From: Bettongia penicillata ogilbyi
Lineage: Eukaryota > Chordata > Mammalia > Diprotodontia > Potoroidae
Assembly: GCA_023548195.1 (NCBI GenBank)
Contig: JAJHZJ010000579.1
Location: 2,401,346-2,465,345, forward strand
DNA length: 64,000 bases
Direction of reading: 5' to 3'
Below are positions 24,000 to 35,619 of the stretch, one piece after another. The notes under the pieces are model-generated. The model did not search any database, had not been told where the DNA came from, and saw only the letters and a list, made by a program, of their open reading frames with translations. Position 1 is the first letter of the stretch; every line of letters starts with the position of its first letter. The position numbers were made by a program, and so were the translations under genes.

Positions 24000-25200
24000 A
24001 TAAGGCGATGGAGAAATCTGATCAGATTACAAAGCTATTTTACCCATGGCTCTCCAGGATCACAGCAAGGACTGTTGAAATAATTTTTCTGTTTCATCTG
24101 CCTACACACACTGAGCACGACCAGCACTTATTGTTTCTCTTGTGCTCTGCTGTTCTTCAGGAATTCATTCTGCAAGGACTGAGTAAAGGGGAGGGATGGG
24201 ACAGAACAACAGGATGTGGATGAAACCCTACCATGACACTTGTGGCCTTTGCCAGTCATTGTGTGATCCTCACCCTGTTGGCCTTCTTGTTAGTCGTAGC
24301 CGGGAAAGTGAGAGCCCTGCTATCTGGACCGAGCCAGCAGTAAGTGTTTGCTTAATTGCTGCCTTATCACAGTCGATAATTATTTAACGATTTCTCTTCT
24401 TCCTGACACAGTCAAGTCTGAGATATCATTAGACCTATTGCCTGTAGGGATCACTGCTGGGCTCCGTGGAGGGTCTACCAGCCACAGTGCTGGATTCAAG
24501 GCACCACCTTGCCCTTCAATAAATGACCTTGTGACCAAGCCACATGGAAAAGGGAACACAGGGGATGACAGCACAAAAAAACACATCACTCTGATACAAA
24601 TGCTAGTCTTCCCTTTTCAGTGGGCTAGCGATACGATATCCTCTATGAGGTGAAGAAACATGAATAAATTAATTAAAAAACAATCCAAGATAAAAGTAAC
24701 CAAGTAAAGTTGACATTGCCTTTTTAAACAAAATTCAACAAGTCCCAGAGGGTGAAAAAGCCTGAGAGTGGTGCTGGAGGAGAGATGAACACAGGGTGGG
24801 ATTTTCACATGAGACAATTGGACCTTCATCTAAGAGAATGAGCACAGAAGAAAGTATCAAGGGTTTGTCACTGTTGGAAACATCTTGATACTGTGGCCTC
24901 AGTTGGAAGATCTCTACTTTCTTAGGGGAGGTTCCACACATGAATCAATATCCTAGCTTCTGTGAGGTCGACTACGGAGCAAAAAATACACTGGAAGTGT
25001 GGCAGTTATTTCTTTAACCATCAGTTAGGTTTTGTCCTGAAATAAGGGCCATCTTATGCTCACTTCAGTGGTTTTGTACTCCACATCAAGTAACAGGGTA
25101 CACTGGGAAATATCAGGCTCTCCACGGTTTTCTAAGAGATGTCTTTCTCTAACACCTAGTTCTGCCCTCCATTCTCTCTACCCTAAATGCTCTTTAGTGG
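24000..25200. other. No gene recognised; slightly CpG-rich unique DNA at about 24100-24650
   Basis: No repeat is evident. CpGs recur at a higher rate than nearby ('gttagtcgtagccgggaaag' near 24289, 'ctagcgatacgatatcc' near 24624). A splice-donor-like 'cagtaagtg' at 24339 is present but no open frame with family resemblance joins it. Could be conserved non-coding DNA or an untranslated exon; unsupported. Confidence 0.35.
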
Positions 25201-25204
25201 GTGA

Positions 25205-25470
25205 CAGTGCTCATTTGCTTTTCATCCTTCATTCTCAAAGAGGACCAGTGACATTAGGAGGGTGATGTCTTGACGTGCAAGTGAATTAAATTTAAGTGAG
25301 GCAGGAATGTGTAAAGTCACCAGCCTCACTCTCCCCTTCATAGTCTTTGGAGTCTAATGGCAAGACAGGTCAAGATGACCAGTGATGGCCCTGGATGAAA
25401 TGGGAGACCTTGGCCTGTTTAAGCTAAGGTCTTTCCCAGGTCTCAGTTTGTCTGAGGTCACTTATTAATT
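25205..25470 (-). mobile_element. RTE-derived SINE or RTE 3' end, antisense
   Basis: 'ttctcaaagaggaccagtga', 'gcaagtgaattaaatttaag', 'gtaaagtcaccagcctcact', 'gatggccctggatgaaatgg' and 'gagaccttggcctgtttaag' are the reverse complement of the RTE-like 3' tail shared by several marsupial SINEs (see 35275-35455 and 58597-58918 in sense). Confidence 0.7.
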
Positions 25471-26405
25471 ATATATGTGAATAGTGTGTATGGATTTATC
25501 CAATTAATAGCTTATGGCTTAGGGTACTCTCATCCAGTGGGAAACCCTACTGCCTTCCCTTCCTGGTACATTTTAATAAAGTCATTTACACCAGCGTAGT
25601 TTAACTGTGTATAGTTATGTACTCAAAATGATAGAAACAAAAGGAGGAAAACACAATCACCCTGTATTCTGTATGCCAGCCCCATACCTAGGAGCTTAAG
25701 AAAAACTATAATTCAGGTACTTAGATTCAAATCTCCTCTTAGCCCTTTAACATATGGCAGATGACTCTTAAAGTAATGACTTCCTGGTAGATCAGGGTCC
25801 AAGGAGTGTGGTGACTCAGGACACAGAAACACTTCAACTAGTCTGTGTCTCTTCCTCAGGGGTAGACGTTACAATCTTAGTGAGACATTGATTCCTGCTC
25901 CTTTGGCTTAGTTACTTAGGGAAGTTACTTAGCGAAGACTAGTGTCTGTTCTCACCAAGTCTCTAGCTTTAATTCCTTATCATGTTTATTACAGAAAACA
26001 GCCTACAGTGCCACCCTGGGCAGTACCCTACCCAGACCTTTAGCTCTTTCCTGACCGTAAACTTTGTGGGCATATACACTTTCAGCCTAATAGGGACAGC
26101 CAGCTAGAGACTCTGGATAAATGTCATCTAAGTCATGATAGAGAGAACGCATAACTATACCCTTTCTGATGGTTAAATTTATTAGTTTAAACACTGAATT
26201 TAGGCCCTCAAGTCTAAGTGGGCACAGACTGGCACAATAATAATACTATTTAACTCACCGGTTTTATTGTGCTTTATTTATCTTTGTTCATTTGGTCATC
26301 ATCCCAACCCTACAGGCTCGTACCATGTGATACGGTTTCACAGTAAGTATTAAAGGCCAAATTTGAACATAGGTTACTTGACTTCAAGTGCAGTGAATAT
26401 TCTTC
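25471..26405. other. Mostly unassigned; possible decayed MIR at 26240-26405
   Basis: 26240-26405 has the antisense MIR signature in weak form ('ggccaaatttgaacatagg'). The rest shows nothing I can name. Confidence 0.35.
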
Positions 26406-26409
26406 CAGA

Positions 26410-26625
26410 TTTTTAGACATACCATAGTGGATAGAGTTGGTCTTGAAACTAGAGAGACCTGGGTTCCAATTCTGCCTCTGATGTACACTGGAGGTGTGAC
26501 GTTGGGTTCAACTTGCATCTCTCCTAGACTTTAGTGACCCTCATTGGGATATGGAATTTTCTCATCTAGGAGTTCCCTATATCCAAGAAAATCATAGGTC
26601 TTGTCTGCATCCCTGTGTTCCTCTT
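26410..26625 (+). mobile_element. Marsupial CORE-SINE
   Basis: 'catagtggatagagttggtc', 'agagacctgggttccaattc' and a later 'taggagttccctatatccaa' plus 'aatcataggtcttgtctgca' define a marsupial CORE-SINE type also found at 27525-27765 and 34885-35165. Confidence 0.7.
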
Positions 26626-26849
26626 ATCCCCTGTAGAGTAGGGATTATTATATGTCCTTTCTCAAAAAGTCTGTTCTGTTCTCTTGGTCAAGAAAGACTA
26701 ACTTCTTGTTTTTCTATACTCTATAATGGAGAAGTTGGAACTTTCAGCCTTTTTGGCTCAAAGACCCTTAATTTTGGGTGAGATGCCATTGATATTGGGA
26801 TTTCCCAGATGGAGAAACAAAATGGTACTAATTCAGAGAGTACCTTCTC

Positions 26850-27105
26850 TGCTACTTACAATCCTGAGAGACAGAGTACTGAAAAATTAAATAATTTTTC
26901 TAGGGACACACAAATTGTTTTTCAGAGATTGGACTTGAAGTCAAGTCTTTTCTGACTTTGAACCCTCAGTCTTCTCATCTGTAAAATGGGGGTAATAATA
27001 GTACCTACCTCCCTTGATGGTTGTGAGAATCAAATGAGAAAACTTATGTAAGGCACTTTACAAACCTTAGAGCCCTTCAGAAGTGCTAGCTATTATTATC
27101 CAAGC
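26850..27105. mobile_element. Antisense MIR fragment followed by a sense MIR 3' half
   Basis: 26850-26945 is a weak antisense MIR ('ttctagggacacacaaattg'). 26950-27105 is a clear sense MIR 3' half: 'tcttctcatctgtaaaatgg', 'gggtaataatagtacctacc', 'ggttgtgagaatcaaatgag' and 'aagtgctagctattattat'. Confidence 0.7.
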
Positions 27106-27524
27106 TGGCTATGTAATCCTCAGTCAGTCAATCAGGATACCTCAGGCAGACTCTCATGCTATTCAGTTTCTCCAGAAATGGTCTACGCTTAAGAAGCCTT
27201 TTAATAGCACCACTGAACATTAACTATGTGTGGAGCCCTTATTAAAGAAATAAGATCCTGTCCCTGACCTGGAGGAGCTTTTACGGTAATTGAGGAGAAG
27301 AAATAGATGTTCCCCAAATGATCTGAGAACCTCCGCAAGCATGCTGATTACAACACTGTAAAAAGTCAAATCAACTCACTATAATTGGAAGAGAATATGG
27401 AACTATGTAAGTTGCTTAGAATTTACTTCTTTTACATATATATATTATATATATACATATATATATATGTATATGTTTCACTGACTCTTCTAAATAGTTT
27501 TTGGAACTTAAAAAAAGTCTTATG
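27106..27524. other. Unassigned DNA with an AT microsatellite
   Basis: An AT-rich simple tract lies at 27434-27475. 27200-27300 has L2-like words ('tggaggagcttttacggta') and may be an antisense L2 relic. Confidence 0.4.
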
Positions 27525-27765
27525 AAAGGCAACAGAGTATAGTGATGAGAGGAATCAGGAAGACCTGGTTTTAAGTCCTGTCTCTGACTTGTACTAACAG
27601 ACTGTGTGACACTGGGCAAATCACTTCACATCTAATGACCCAGGCAAATGGATGAGTCTAAGTTACAGGCCAATTGCTGATCTCTCTGGGTAGCTGCAAG
27701 GAGCTCTATACCAGGGCGTTTCCAGTGTGGATTAAATCATAGGTCTGCACTAAAGGAAGCCTTTA
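27525..27765 (+). mobile_element. Marsupial CORE-SINE
   Basis: 'caacagagtatagtgatgag', 'aggaagacctggttttaag', 'gactgtgtgacactgggcaa' and a distinct 3' body with 'ataccagggcgtttccagtg'. Same general family as 26410-26625. Confidence 0.75.
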
Positions 27766-27918
27766 AAAGTGACATAACAATTTAGGTCTTTCAATGAACT
27801 CAGTCTTTCCTTCCCTTTATTTTATTTTAATTTATGGAATAAAACAAGTATTTACATAACATTATAATAGATGATTGCACATGAAACTGCAGATCTGTTA
27901 TGTACAACTTACTATTCT

Positions 27919-28082
27919 TTTTTTTTTTTTTTGAGGGGGAAGGAAAGGCAATTGAGGTTAAGTGACTTGCCCAAAGTCACACAGCTAGTAAATGTCAAGT
28001 GTTTGAGGCTGGATTTGAACTCAGGTCCTCCTGATTCCAGGGCCAGTGTTCTATTCATTGTGCCACATAACTGCCTCATATT
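27919..28082 (-). mobile_element. Marsupial CORE-SINE, antisense, with poly(T)
   Basis: Starts with a T run (27918-27932), then 'ggcaattgaggttaagtgac', 'ttgcccaaagtcacacagct', 'ggctggatttgaactcaggt' and 'tgtgccacataactgcctca'. The complete head-to-tail SINE is present in reverse. Confidence 0.9.
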
Positions 28083-28124
28083 CCCTTTAAATATATAATA
28101 AAGTTATGTAAATTTATTTTAAAA

Positions 28125-28740
28125 AAATTTTTCCTTTTTTTCCCCTCACCCCTCCCGTTTTAGAGATGGCTACCATTAGACACAAAGAAGTATATGTATA
28201 TATGCATATGTATATCACATAAAAATGTAAAATAGTTCTAAACATACTTCTATTTATCAGTTCTTTCTTTGGATGCAGGTAGCATCTTTCTTCATCTAAC
28301 CTTTATAGTTAATTTGGGTACTTGTAAGAGTCAAAATGACTTAGTGACTCAAAGGTGTTCTTAGAACGATGTTGCTGTTCTCTTAGGCCTGCTCAAGTTG
28401 CTCTTCGTTACTCCATGCAAATCTTTCCATATTTTTTCTAAAAGCACTGAGTTAATCATTTCTTATAGCATGGTAGTCTTTCATCACAATCATAAAGCAC
28501 AATTTGTTCAGCTATTCCCCAATGGATGGGCAGCCCTAAAATTTCTAGTTCTTTGCCACCACAAAGAGAACTGCTGTAAACATTTTAGACTATGTAGGTT
28601 CCTTTCCTTTTCCCCTCATTATCTTCGGAAATAGATCAAGTCGTGATATTGTTGGGTCAAAGAGTATAGGCAATTTAATAACTTTTTGGGCATGATTCCA
28701 TATAGCTCTCCAAAATAGCCGAATCACAAAATGGTGCACT
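28125..28740 (-). mobile_element. L1 3' end, antisense
   Basis: Antisense L1 3' UTR: 'atcagttctttctttggatg', 'cttatagcatggtagtcttt', 'gttcagctattccccaatgg', 'atgggcagccctaaaatttc' and 'ttgttgggtcaaagagtata'. 5'-truncated at about 28740. Confidence 0.75.
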
Positions 28741-29274
28741 AAAAACTGAACACATTTAAGTGGCCAGAAGACATGAAATAAAGGTATAACTTGTTGGAAA
28801 GGAATTATTTTATGTTCCTGGAATTATTTTGGCATCCAGAGCTGGTTGTCATGTTTAATCAACATTTATTGAGCCCCAGATATAAAACAAGGCTGTCTCC
28901 CTGGGAGCACTCTCCAGTCAGGACCCTAGTGAGAAGGGAACTTGTAAACCCTCCTAGGCTCTTAGATTAGCACTCTGACCAATGGCTTGTGGAAACAAAA
29001 GAGGACACTTGAATCTAATCAGAGGGTGCTAGAAGCTAATCAGAGCAAGGTGACCTCCACAGGGAAGGCTGAGTAAATTCCTAGGATGCCGGATCCCCAG
29101 AAAGTGTGGCTGTGGGCTTAGGCCTCTGCAGCTCCCTTCTCTATCTCTAAAATTACAAAAAGGCTCAAGTTCTCCCTGAGGTTATCAGACAAGTGGCCAA
29201 TTAGCCTGTGGGGTTTAAGAGCTTCTGTTATTCTAAAGCGCTGGATGTGGTTGTGATGGAAGAAGTGGGATGGT
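28741..29274. other. No gene recognised
   Basis: Contains a short L2-like 'aacatttattgagccccag' at 28861. The rest is unassigned; minus-strand ORF 29118-29336 has no family resemblance. Confidence 0.4.
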
Positions 29275-29640
29275 ATATATAGTACAATGGAAAGGAAGCT
29301 AAATGTAAAGTTGGGGGAACCCTGGGGCAACTCCATGGCATTTGCGATTTGGGTGTGACCTTCAACAAATAACTTAACCTCTCTGGGGCTCGTTTCCTTG
29401 TAAATAAAATGGGGTCAAACTAGATGGTCCCTAAAATCCTGTCCAACTCTAAATCCATGATCCTATAATGCTAGTTGCTTCCAATCCAATCTCTGACACT
29501 TACTACTTGTATAACTATAGGAGGATCACAATCTCTCTGAGATACCAATACCCTCTTCATTACTTATATTGTAGGCTGATGTGAAGTTCAAATGGAGGTG
29601 AGATGCCTCGCGATCCCTAAGGGTCATTTATATATCAGTT
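29275..29640 (+). mobile_element. Two MIR elements in tandem
   Basis: 29275-29470: 'gtgaccttcaacaaataact', 'taacctctctggggctcgtt' and 'ccaactctaaatccatgatc'. 29485-29640: 'tctgacacttactacttgta', 'aatctctctgagatacca' and 'gatgtgaagttcaaatggag'. Same orientation. Confidence 0.7.
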
Positions 29641-29699
29641 TTAAAAAGACTCCAGCCATTCTAATTTGGGTTGAGAAGCCAGGAAAAAGTGGGAGAGGG

Positions 29700-30185
29700 T
29701 ATTAGCTATCATTTATGTAGTACTTTCTGGACAACTAGGTGGTACAGTGAATAGAGCACTGGGCCTGGGGTCAGGAAGATTCCTCTTCCTGAGTTCAAAT
29801 CTGGCCTCAGATACTTACTAGCTGTGTGACCCTGGGCAAGTCACTTCACCCTGTTTGTCTCAGTTTCCTCATCTATAAAATGAGCTGTAGAAGAAAATGG
29901 CAACGTACCTCCAGTATCTTTGCCAAGAAAACCCCAAATGGGGTCACAAAGAGTCAGACACAAGTGAACAACAACACATAGCTCTTTAAGGTTTGCATTG
30001 TTAGGCCAATAGATCCTCCAAACTACCCTCCAAATTACCACTATTTTTCCCATTCTACAGATGAGGAGACTGAGACAAACAGGGTTAAGCGATTTGCCCA
30101 GGGTCACATGAACAGTAAACATCAGATACAGGATTTGAACTCAGATTTTCAAGTCTAGAATTTTATCTACCACACAGTTAGCTTA
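29700..30185 (-). mobile_element. MIR, antisense, split by a CORE-SINE
   Basis: 29701-29728 ('tagctatcatttatgtagta') and 29976-30185 ('tagctctttaaggtttgcat', 'attctacagatgaggagact', 'cgatttgcccagggtcacat') are two pieces of one antisense MIR. The CORE-SINE at 29729-29975 sits between them. The junction words 'gtagtacttt' and 'atagctcttt' may be the decayed target-site duplication. Confidence 0.75.
29729..29975 (+). mobile_element. Marsupial CORE-SINE (MAR1-like), full length
   Basis: Head 'acaactaggtggtacagtga', core 'agctgtgtgaccctgggcaa', then 'cagtatctttgccaagaaaa', 'ccccaaatggggtcacaaag' and 'agtcagacacaagtgaacaa'. This complete order and the 3' end are characteristic of a marsupial SINE family. 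Confidence 0.9.
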
Positions 30186-30639
30186 GACCAAAATACCCCT
30201 CAACTCCCATTCCCCCAAACAAATAAACCAGTATCTCTTATAGTAGTGCTGAAGAAATATAAGGCACTTCATCTGAAGAGGAGAAAAGCATTAGGGGTCA
30301 GGGGAAGAGGGACTGCTTTGGGGAAGGGATAGTAGGGATCCCAGTGATATTGAGGGAAAGCCATAGTCTTCTTGTTTTCTAAGTGATCTTTGCGAAAGGG
30401 TCTCTGCCATCCTAGAAAGAACTACTGTTGGTATTCAGGATGTTTCAACATCAGAAATAGATTTGGAAGGAGCATGGGTTAAACGTGGGTGAGGTTGTTT
30501 GTTGTCTTGTCCTTGAAGAGGTGCTATGAAATCCTGGGAGAAATGTAGCCTTGGAAACCAATGTCCTGATTCCAAGTCTTGGCTCAGAGTTATTGGGAAG
30601 AGATGCTTGGTAAATGACCATTCTCATCTTTGAGAGCAG
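30186..30639. other. No gene recognised
   Basis: Non-coding; the minus ORF 30451-30702 overlaps the L1 3' end that follows and is not supported. Confidence 0.4.
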
Positions 30640-30815
30640 ATGACACTTTCCTTTTCTTGGTAAAGAGAGAGAATTGTGGGTGTGGAATGCTGCATATTTC
30701 ATTTGTACTTAACTGTGTTTATTTATTTATTTTATTTGGTTAAAAGGGAGGGGAGATCAAGATGTGATTGTGATATAAAAATCAAAGGTCTCAATAAAAG
30801 TCCTTTTTAAAGAAG
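30640..30815 (+). mobile_element. L1 3' UTR end, sense
   Basis: 'gagaattgtgggtgtggaat', 'gctgcatatttcatttgtac', a TTTA-rich stretch and 'ggttaaaagggaggggagat' match the L1 3' terminus, closing with 'atcaaaggtctcaataaaa'. Confidence 0.6.
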
Positions 30816-30884
30816 GTTATATTTAAACTCTAAAGTACTATGTAAATGTGTGTTATTATTGCTAACAAAAGTGCTGCACATCAG

Positions 30885-31125
30885 TGGGTGCTGCTCAACT
30901 TGGAATGGGGAGATTTGGGTTCAAATTCTATATCTGACACTTACCAGTTGTATGCCTCTAGGTAAGTTTACTTAACCTTGGAAAGCCTCGGTTGCCTTAC
31001 CCGATAAATTGGAATAATCACACCTGGAGTACCTAAGTCATGGAGATGTGATGAAATTTCAGTGATAGAATGTATATGAAACACTTCATATACTTTAAAT
31101 GGCAAGAGGACATTATAAATGCTTA
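30885..31125 (+). mobile_element. MIR element, full length
   Basis: 'gatttgggttcaaattctat', 'ctgacacttaccagttgtat', 'ttaaccttggaaagcctcgg', and the 3' end 'ggacattataaatgcttac'. Confidence 0.75.
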
Positions 31126-32005
31126 CATCTCAGCAATTAATGAAATTTAAAAATGGCAGCTTTCCACAGCTTCCCTAAATTCCATGTGTTATGTGCCAGA
31201 TCTGGGGCAGCAGTAATTCTCATGCAGCTGTTTAGCCTTTGCCACTGAGTTCCCTTGAGGAGTTTCTTTTCCACACTGAGGGCTGTTGCCAGGAAGACAG
31301 CTGAGGTCTCCGTTGGGACTTTCCTACTTATGAAAAGCCCTAGAGATGAGAATGGGCTTAGGAGCAATAAAAATGATTCTATAGATACATTTCATGGAAT
31401 ATTTTGCAAAATCCATCCTTTCGAATGCTAATTAGGTTGTTTACCTCAGGAAAGAGAAATATTCATTATAAAAACCCTTTGACATCTAGTGGAATCATTA
31501 ACCCAATTCCATGGCCAGGCATTAATATTTCTACTCCTCTAACACACCAGTAAGCCTTCAGGAGATGTGTTCTCATCCTTTGATACTGAGGCCAGATAGT
31601 TCAGTTCAAAACAAGTAACCACATGGGGCATTAGAGTAGAGGGTGTTCTGATGGCAAATGAATGTGAACTATTTATTTTATAGCTCCTTTAATGAATCTC
31701 AACTTCTGAAACAAAGGCCTGTCTTTGTAATTACCACCACTTAGCCCATGTTCCCATTGTTCTATGAAGGCAAGTATTGGAAATATCTCTAAAGAATTCA
31801 TAATAGATATCATTCAGAGGTCCATGGAGAGGCATGTAAGTAAGGATGTCAATAGGGTTCCACATATAACAAATAAAAACTTAGGAAGAGGAACAGGAAT
31901 AAAATATAGCTTCAAAGAAATGAATGATAAAAAAATTAATCATGCTGGTCACATGAACAGAATGTAGAACAGCCCATTATGTTTTACTGGTACCTTTATG
32001 TTCTC
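31126..32005. other. No gene or clear repeat recognised
   Basis: Moderately complex sequence. The frames at 31137-31367 (-) and 31764-31967 (+) have no recognisable family. Confidence 0.4.
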
Positions 32006-32008
32006 AGA

Positions 32009-32095
32009 GGCAGCTAGGTGCAACAGTGGGTAGAGGACTGGTCCTGGAGTCAGGAATATTATTATTATCATTCACATTATTATTAATAAAAAGTA
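32009..32095 (+). mobile_element. Truncated marsupial SINE head with ATT-rich tail
   Basis: 'gaggcagctaggtgcaacag' and 'ggactggtcctggagtcagg' are the first 50 bases of the common SINE head; it then breaks into an (ATT)-rich tract. Confidence 0.75.
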
Positions 32096-32400
32096 CATTT
32101 TGGGTACTTTGGAAAGGGAGAGTAGAGGCACAACAAAAATAAAAGAAAATAGATCTTTTTTCTCATGAGGAGTTTACAGTATTACTCTGTGGAGATAACA
32201 CACAATAACATGAAGGATTTAAAGAAATTTACAAAATAATCATAATCAAAACATATAAATTAAATATGATATAAGTAAATATATGTGTTCTGAAGAGGAA
32301 AAAGTCAATGCATGATTACAATCAGAGAGAGTCAGTCGGGGAAAGCTTCCTGGAGGGAGTTACATTTTAGACAGCTCTGTCTCGGACAGGATCTATATTC
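32096..32400 (-). mobile_element. L2, antisense, decayed
   Basis: 'aagcttcctggagggagtta' and 'catgaggagtttacagtatt' are words of the antisense L2 3' region, here in degenerate AT-rich sequence. Confidence 0.45.
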
Positions 32401-32850
32401 CCCTGGAAATCATCTGAGGGATGAGTTGAATTTAGCATATTGGTCTTTTGATATCACAGCACCATACACGTTAAACCTACTCAGTATATATTAGAAGGCT
32501 AGAAGAAAACAAATGTATTTCCTTTCACATACATATTCTTCGTATTAAAAGATCAGAGAAAACAAAGTTAATATATATTGTCCTACATGTAGGAAAATAG
32601 AGGTTTGTAAGTTATATGGAGTTTAAAATATTCTGTCAGTTACTCTTAAAGGACTCAAGGAATTGTTGACTTCCATATATTACTTCACTATAAATTTAGA
32701 AAAAAGATGAAATGAAAAGATATTAATGAGGATTCTAGTCACCCAGTATTCAATTTAAAATGACAAATGTAAGATTTTATAGACTCAAAGATTTAGAAAG
32801 AATTAAAAGTTAAATAATCCCCAAAGGATATTAGTCTAGGATTATTTTTT
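32401..32850. other. Unassigned AT-rich DNA
   Basis: No feature recognised. Confidence 0.4.
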
Positions 32851-32852
32851 CA

Positions 32853-33300
32853 CTTGTTTTTTCATTCATTCATTCAACAGATATTTATTGAACTATTTAC
32901 TTTGCATAGAATGAGCAGCACACTTCTGGGTGCTCTGAGCAGGATAAAAGTAAGTTAGACACTGACATATGACTGTTCTTGGGGAGTTTTCAGTCCAGTG
33001 TGAGAGATGAAATGTACACAACAGTAATACAATGGATATTGTGTCAGGTGCTTTGAAAAAGTTGCAAAGTACTAAATAGATCAGAGTAAGGAAAGATCAA
33101 TTCTAACAGAGGATGTCTGGGATGGCTCCCCAGAGAAGGTGGCATTTGGGCTGGATTTTGGAGGATGGGGAGAATTTCAATAAAAAGAGGTTGAGTTATG
33201 GTGAGGGGACATTCCAGGGCAGAGGGAACAGTGGAGCATATGGCCACAGTGAGATAGATTCCTGGGGATAGACAAGATGTTAGTAAGTAGCAGCCAAAGT
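32853..33300 (-). mobile_element. L2 3' region, antisense
   Basis: 'cattcattcattcaacagat', 'atttattgaactatttactt', 'gggatggctccccagagaag', 'gtggcatttgggctggattt' and 'ggacattccagggcagaggg' give the L2 3' region in reverse, in consensus order. Confidence 0.8.
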
Positions 33301-33429
33301 GTTATGGGATATGGAACATTCTGATCATCATCTACGGTCTTTAATTCCTATACTCTCAATTGTATGTGATTTAGTAAGTCAGATATCCAGCAATTATGGG
33401 TAATTTGATAATGATGTTGCTTAAATTTG

Positions 33430-33610
33430 AGTATGCAGAATCACAGAATATGAGAGCTGGAAAAGATAGGAAATCATTTGTTGTAGTCCAAGCCTCTCAT
33501 TTTACATATGAGAGAACTGAGGCCAACCAAGGTGAAACAGTTTGCCTAAGGGTCACACAGATAGTCCGTGGTGGAGCTTGAAGTCAAACCAAGGTCAACA
33601 TTTTAGACTT
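33430..33610 (-). mobile_element. MIR-type SINE, antisense
   Basis: 'agaatcacagaatatgagag', 'ctcattttacatatgagaga', 'actgaggccaaccaagg' and 'agtttgcctaagggtcacac' in order. Confidence 0.75.
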
Positions 33611-34520
33611 TGTTCTGTGTTATCTCCCTTGGCAGGTTATAAGTTAAGAGGTCTCAGCAACTTGGTTGAACTTTTGGAAAATCCCCTGAATTTAAAAAAA
33701 AAATTTTACTTTGTTGCTGAAAACTAGGAGAGAAAGGGTTAACTTTCCTGGCAGAAATGTTCCCTCAGTACTCTGAGGGGAGTTTAGCAGAAGAATGACA
33801 CATCTATGGGAGTCTGTTCTAGCTACAAAGATGACCTGTGAAGTCGGAGAATGAATGATAAAGAAATGAAAGCTCTCATTTGACCTGAAGGGGAAGTCCC
33901 AGGAAGAGGGACCAGAAGGGAAGCTCAGTTGGAGGGCTCAAGTCTTCCTTAATCATGGAATATTTGTAGGATGGAGTCATTTTGTCTGGGTGAACAAAAT
34001 AATCTGAGTAGAAAACTATTGGTTTTTGACATCTGACACCATCCCTCCCTCCTTCTTTGTAATCTCAACATCCCAGTGCATAAAAGAGCCTTCCTTACAT
34101 TTATTTAGGCTTTCCTTTCTGAGTTCCCTTTCTTGACTTCTATGATTCTACGTCAATTTTTATTACATTGTTTTGACTCAGTAATTGGAAAATTTATGCT
34201 ATATAGCTAGTCTGTGTTGTTGAGTGTTAGGGCATTCAAACCTGTCCCTGGTTTGTTTTTCTGTTTTGTTTTTTTCAGTTTGGGATGTGCATCAAAGGTA
34301 GAGGGGATAGGGATAGAATAGCAAAAAAAAAAAAAAAAAAAAGACAAAAAAATCGAAGAAAAGAAGGTCGTTAAGGCATATTTACAAAAAATACAGAGAA
34401 CTGAACACCAAGCATAAAGAAGCACAGACAAACAGGACAGCTTTGAAAGCTACAAATCTAATTTATTAAATACTTTAAAATTGAAGCAAGCTTTTGGACT
34501 GAAATAGACCAAAATGGATT
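33611..34520. other. No gene recognised; A homopolymer
   Basis: Holds a 20-base A run at 34323-34342. The minus ORF 34207-34431 is driven by that run. Confidence 0.5.
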
Positions 34521-34524
34521 CAGT

Positions 34525-34740
34525 CAAAGGGCTGCACTTCAGGACCTAGAGGGTCATATGTGGCCTGGAGTTTAGTCTAACCCCTGTTAGACTAAATCCT
34601 TTATTTTACAGATAAGGAAGCTAAAGTTGAGAAAGAGTTAACTGATTTGCACAAGATCACACAACTATTAAGTAGGAGAGGCAGGATTCAAACTCAGGTC
34701 TTCTGACTCCAAACCTAGAAGTCCTTCCATTACAACAAGT
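34525..34740 (-). mobile_element. MIR, antisense
   Basis: 'ctttattttacagataagga', 'actgatttgcacaagatcac', 'gcaggattcaaactcaggtc' and 'ttctgactccaaacctag'. Confidence 0.8.
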
Positions 34741-34884
34741 TAAAAGAATGTTAGAAACTGATAAAGGAGATAGGAATGATAATCCGTTACCTTTTGGGGG
34801 AGCTTTTCTGTTGATTTTTTGCATAGTCTAGTTTATTAGTCCAAATCAGCAAATTAAACAGACCTGTTAAAAACATGGACTACC

Positions 34885-35165
34885 TGCAAGTTGAGAAGCA
34901 GCCCAACTTTAGTGGACAGAGGACAGGCCTTGTGGTCAATCTGGCTTCAAATTCAAATTTGGGTTTTCAACGAATATGTCTACTGGCCTTATGACCCTTG
35001 ACAACTCACAACCTCTCAGTGTCCCAGGCAAATCTCGAAAATTGTAAGTAATAGATAAGTCATACATCTGCACTGGCAGAAGGAATTTCTTGCTCTGAAA
35101 ATTCCCTACATCAATAAAGTCATAGATCTAGTCCCCCAAAATATGCACAGAGCTAGAATGTTAAA
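34885..35165 (+). mobile_element. Marsupial CORE-SINE, diverged
   Basis: Head 'ttagtggacagaggacaggc', middle 'cttatgacccttgacaactc', 3' body 'ataagtcatacatctgcact' and 'attccctacatcaataaagt' plus 'catagatctagtcccc'. Matches the type at 26410 and 27525. Confidence 0.7.
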
Positions 35166-35274
35166 ATATTCTACCACCCATCACTATTAAAATAGAAAAT
35201 AATTGATTTAAAAATAATTCTTAGGGACAGATTGCTAATTTTTAAAATTCTCTTTTCTCAAAAATTGATTTTTT

Positions 35275-35455
35275 TTTTCCAGAATAGCCCAGTAAATGAA
35301 GGTGATATTCCAGTTATCCTGATGAATATCTGGTCACTGGATTCAGATGGCTCTGGAGGAGAAGTGAGGCAAGTGACCTCCACAGCCCTCCCTCACTCAA
35401 AACAAAGCCAAGTACAAGTCATGTCATCATTTCTCTGATGATTTCTCTGATAACA
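35275..35455 (+). mobile_element. RTE-like SINE tail
   Basis: 'gatgaatatctggtcactgg', 'attcagatggctctggagga', 'tccacagccctccctcactc' and 'gtcatgtcatcatttctctg', ending in CAACAA-rich sequence. Nearly identical words recur at 58740-58880. Only the tail is present, so it is 5'-truncated. Confidence 0.8.
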
Positions 35456-35464
35456 ACAACTCAA

Positions 35465-35605
35465 TAAAAATAAGATATGTTTGAATTTCAACTCTGCCCC
35501 CTTGCCTATGCGACTATGTGCAAATTAGTATTACTAAGTTTCTTCATCTGTAAAATGATGTTGTGGATAGAGTAGATGAGTCCTCTCTCACATTAAAAAC
35601 TGATA
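35465..35605 (+). mobile_element. MIR, sense, decayed
   Basis: 'tttgaatttcaactctgccc', 'gcaaattagtattactaagt' and 'ttcttcatctgtaaaatgat'. Confidence 0.6.
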
Positions 35606-35619
35606 GAGAAAGCATTATA

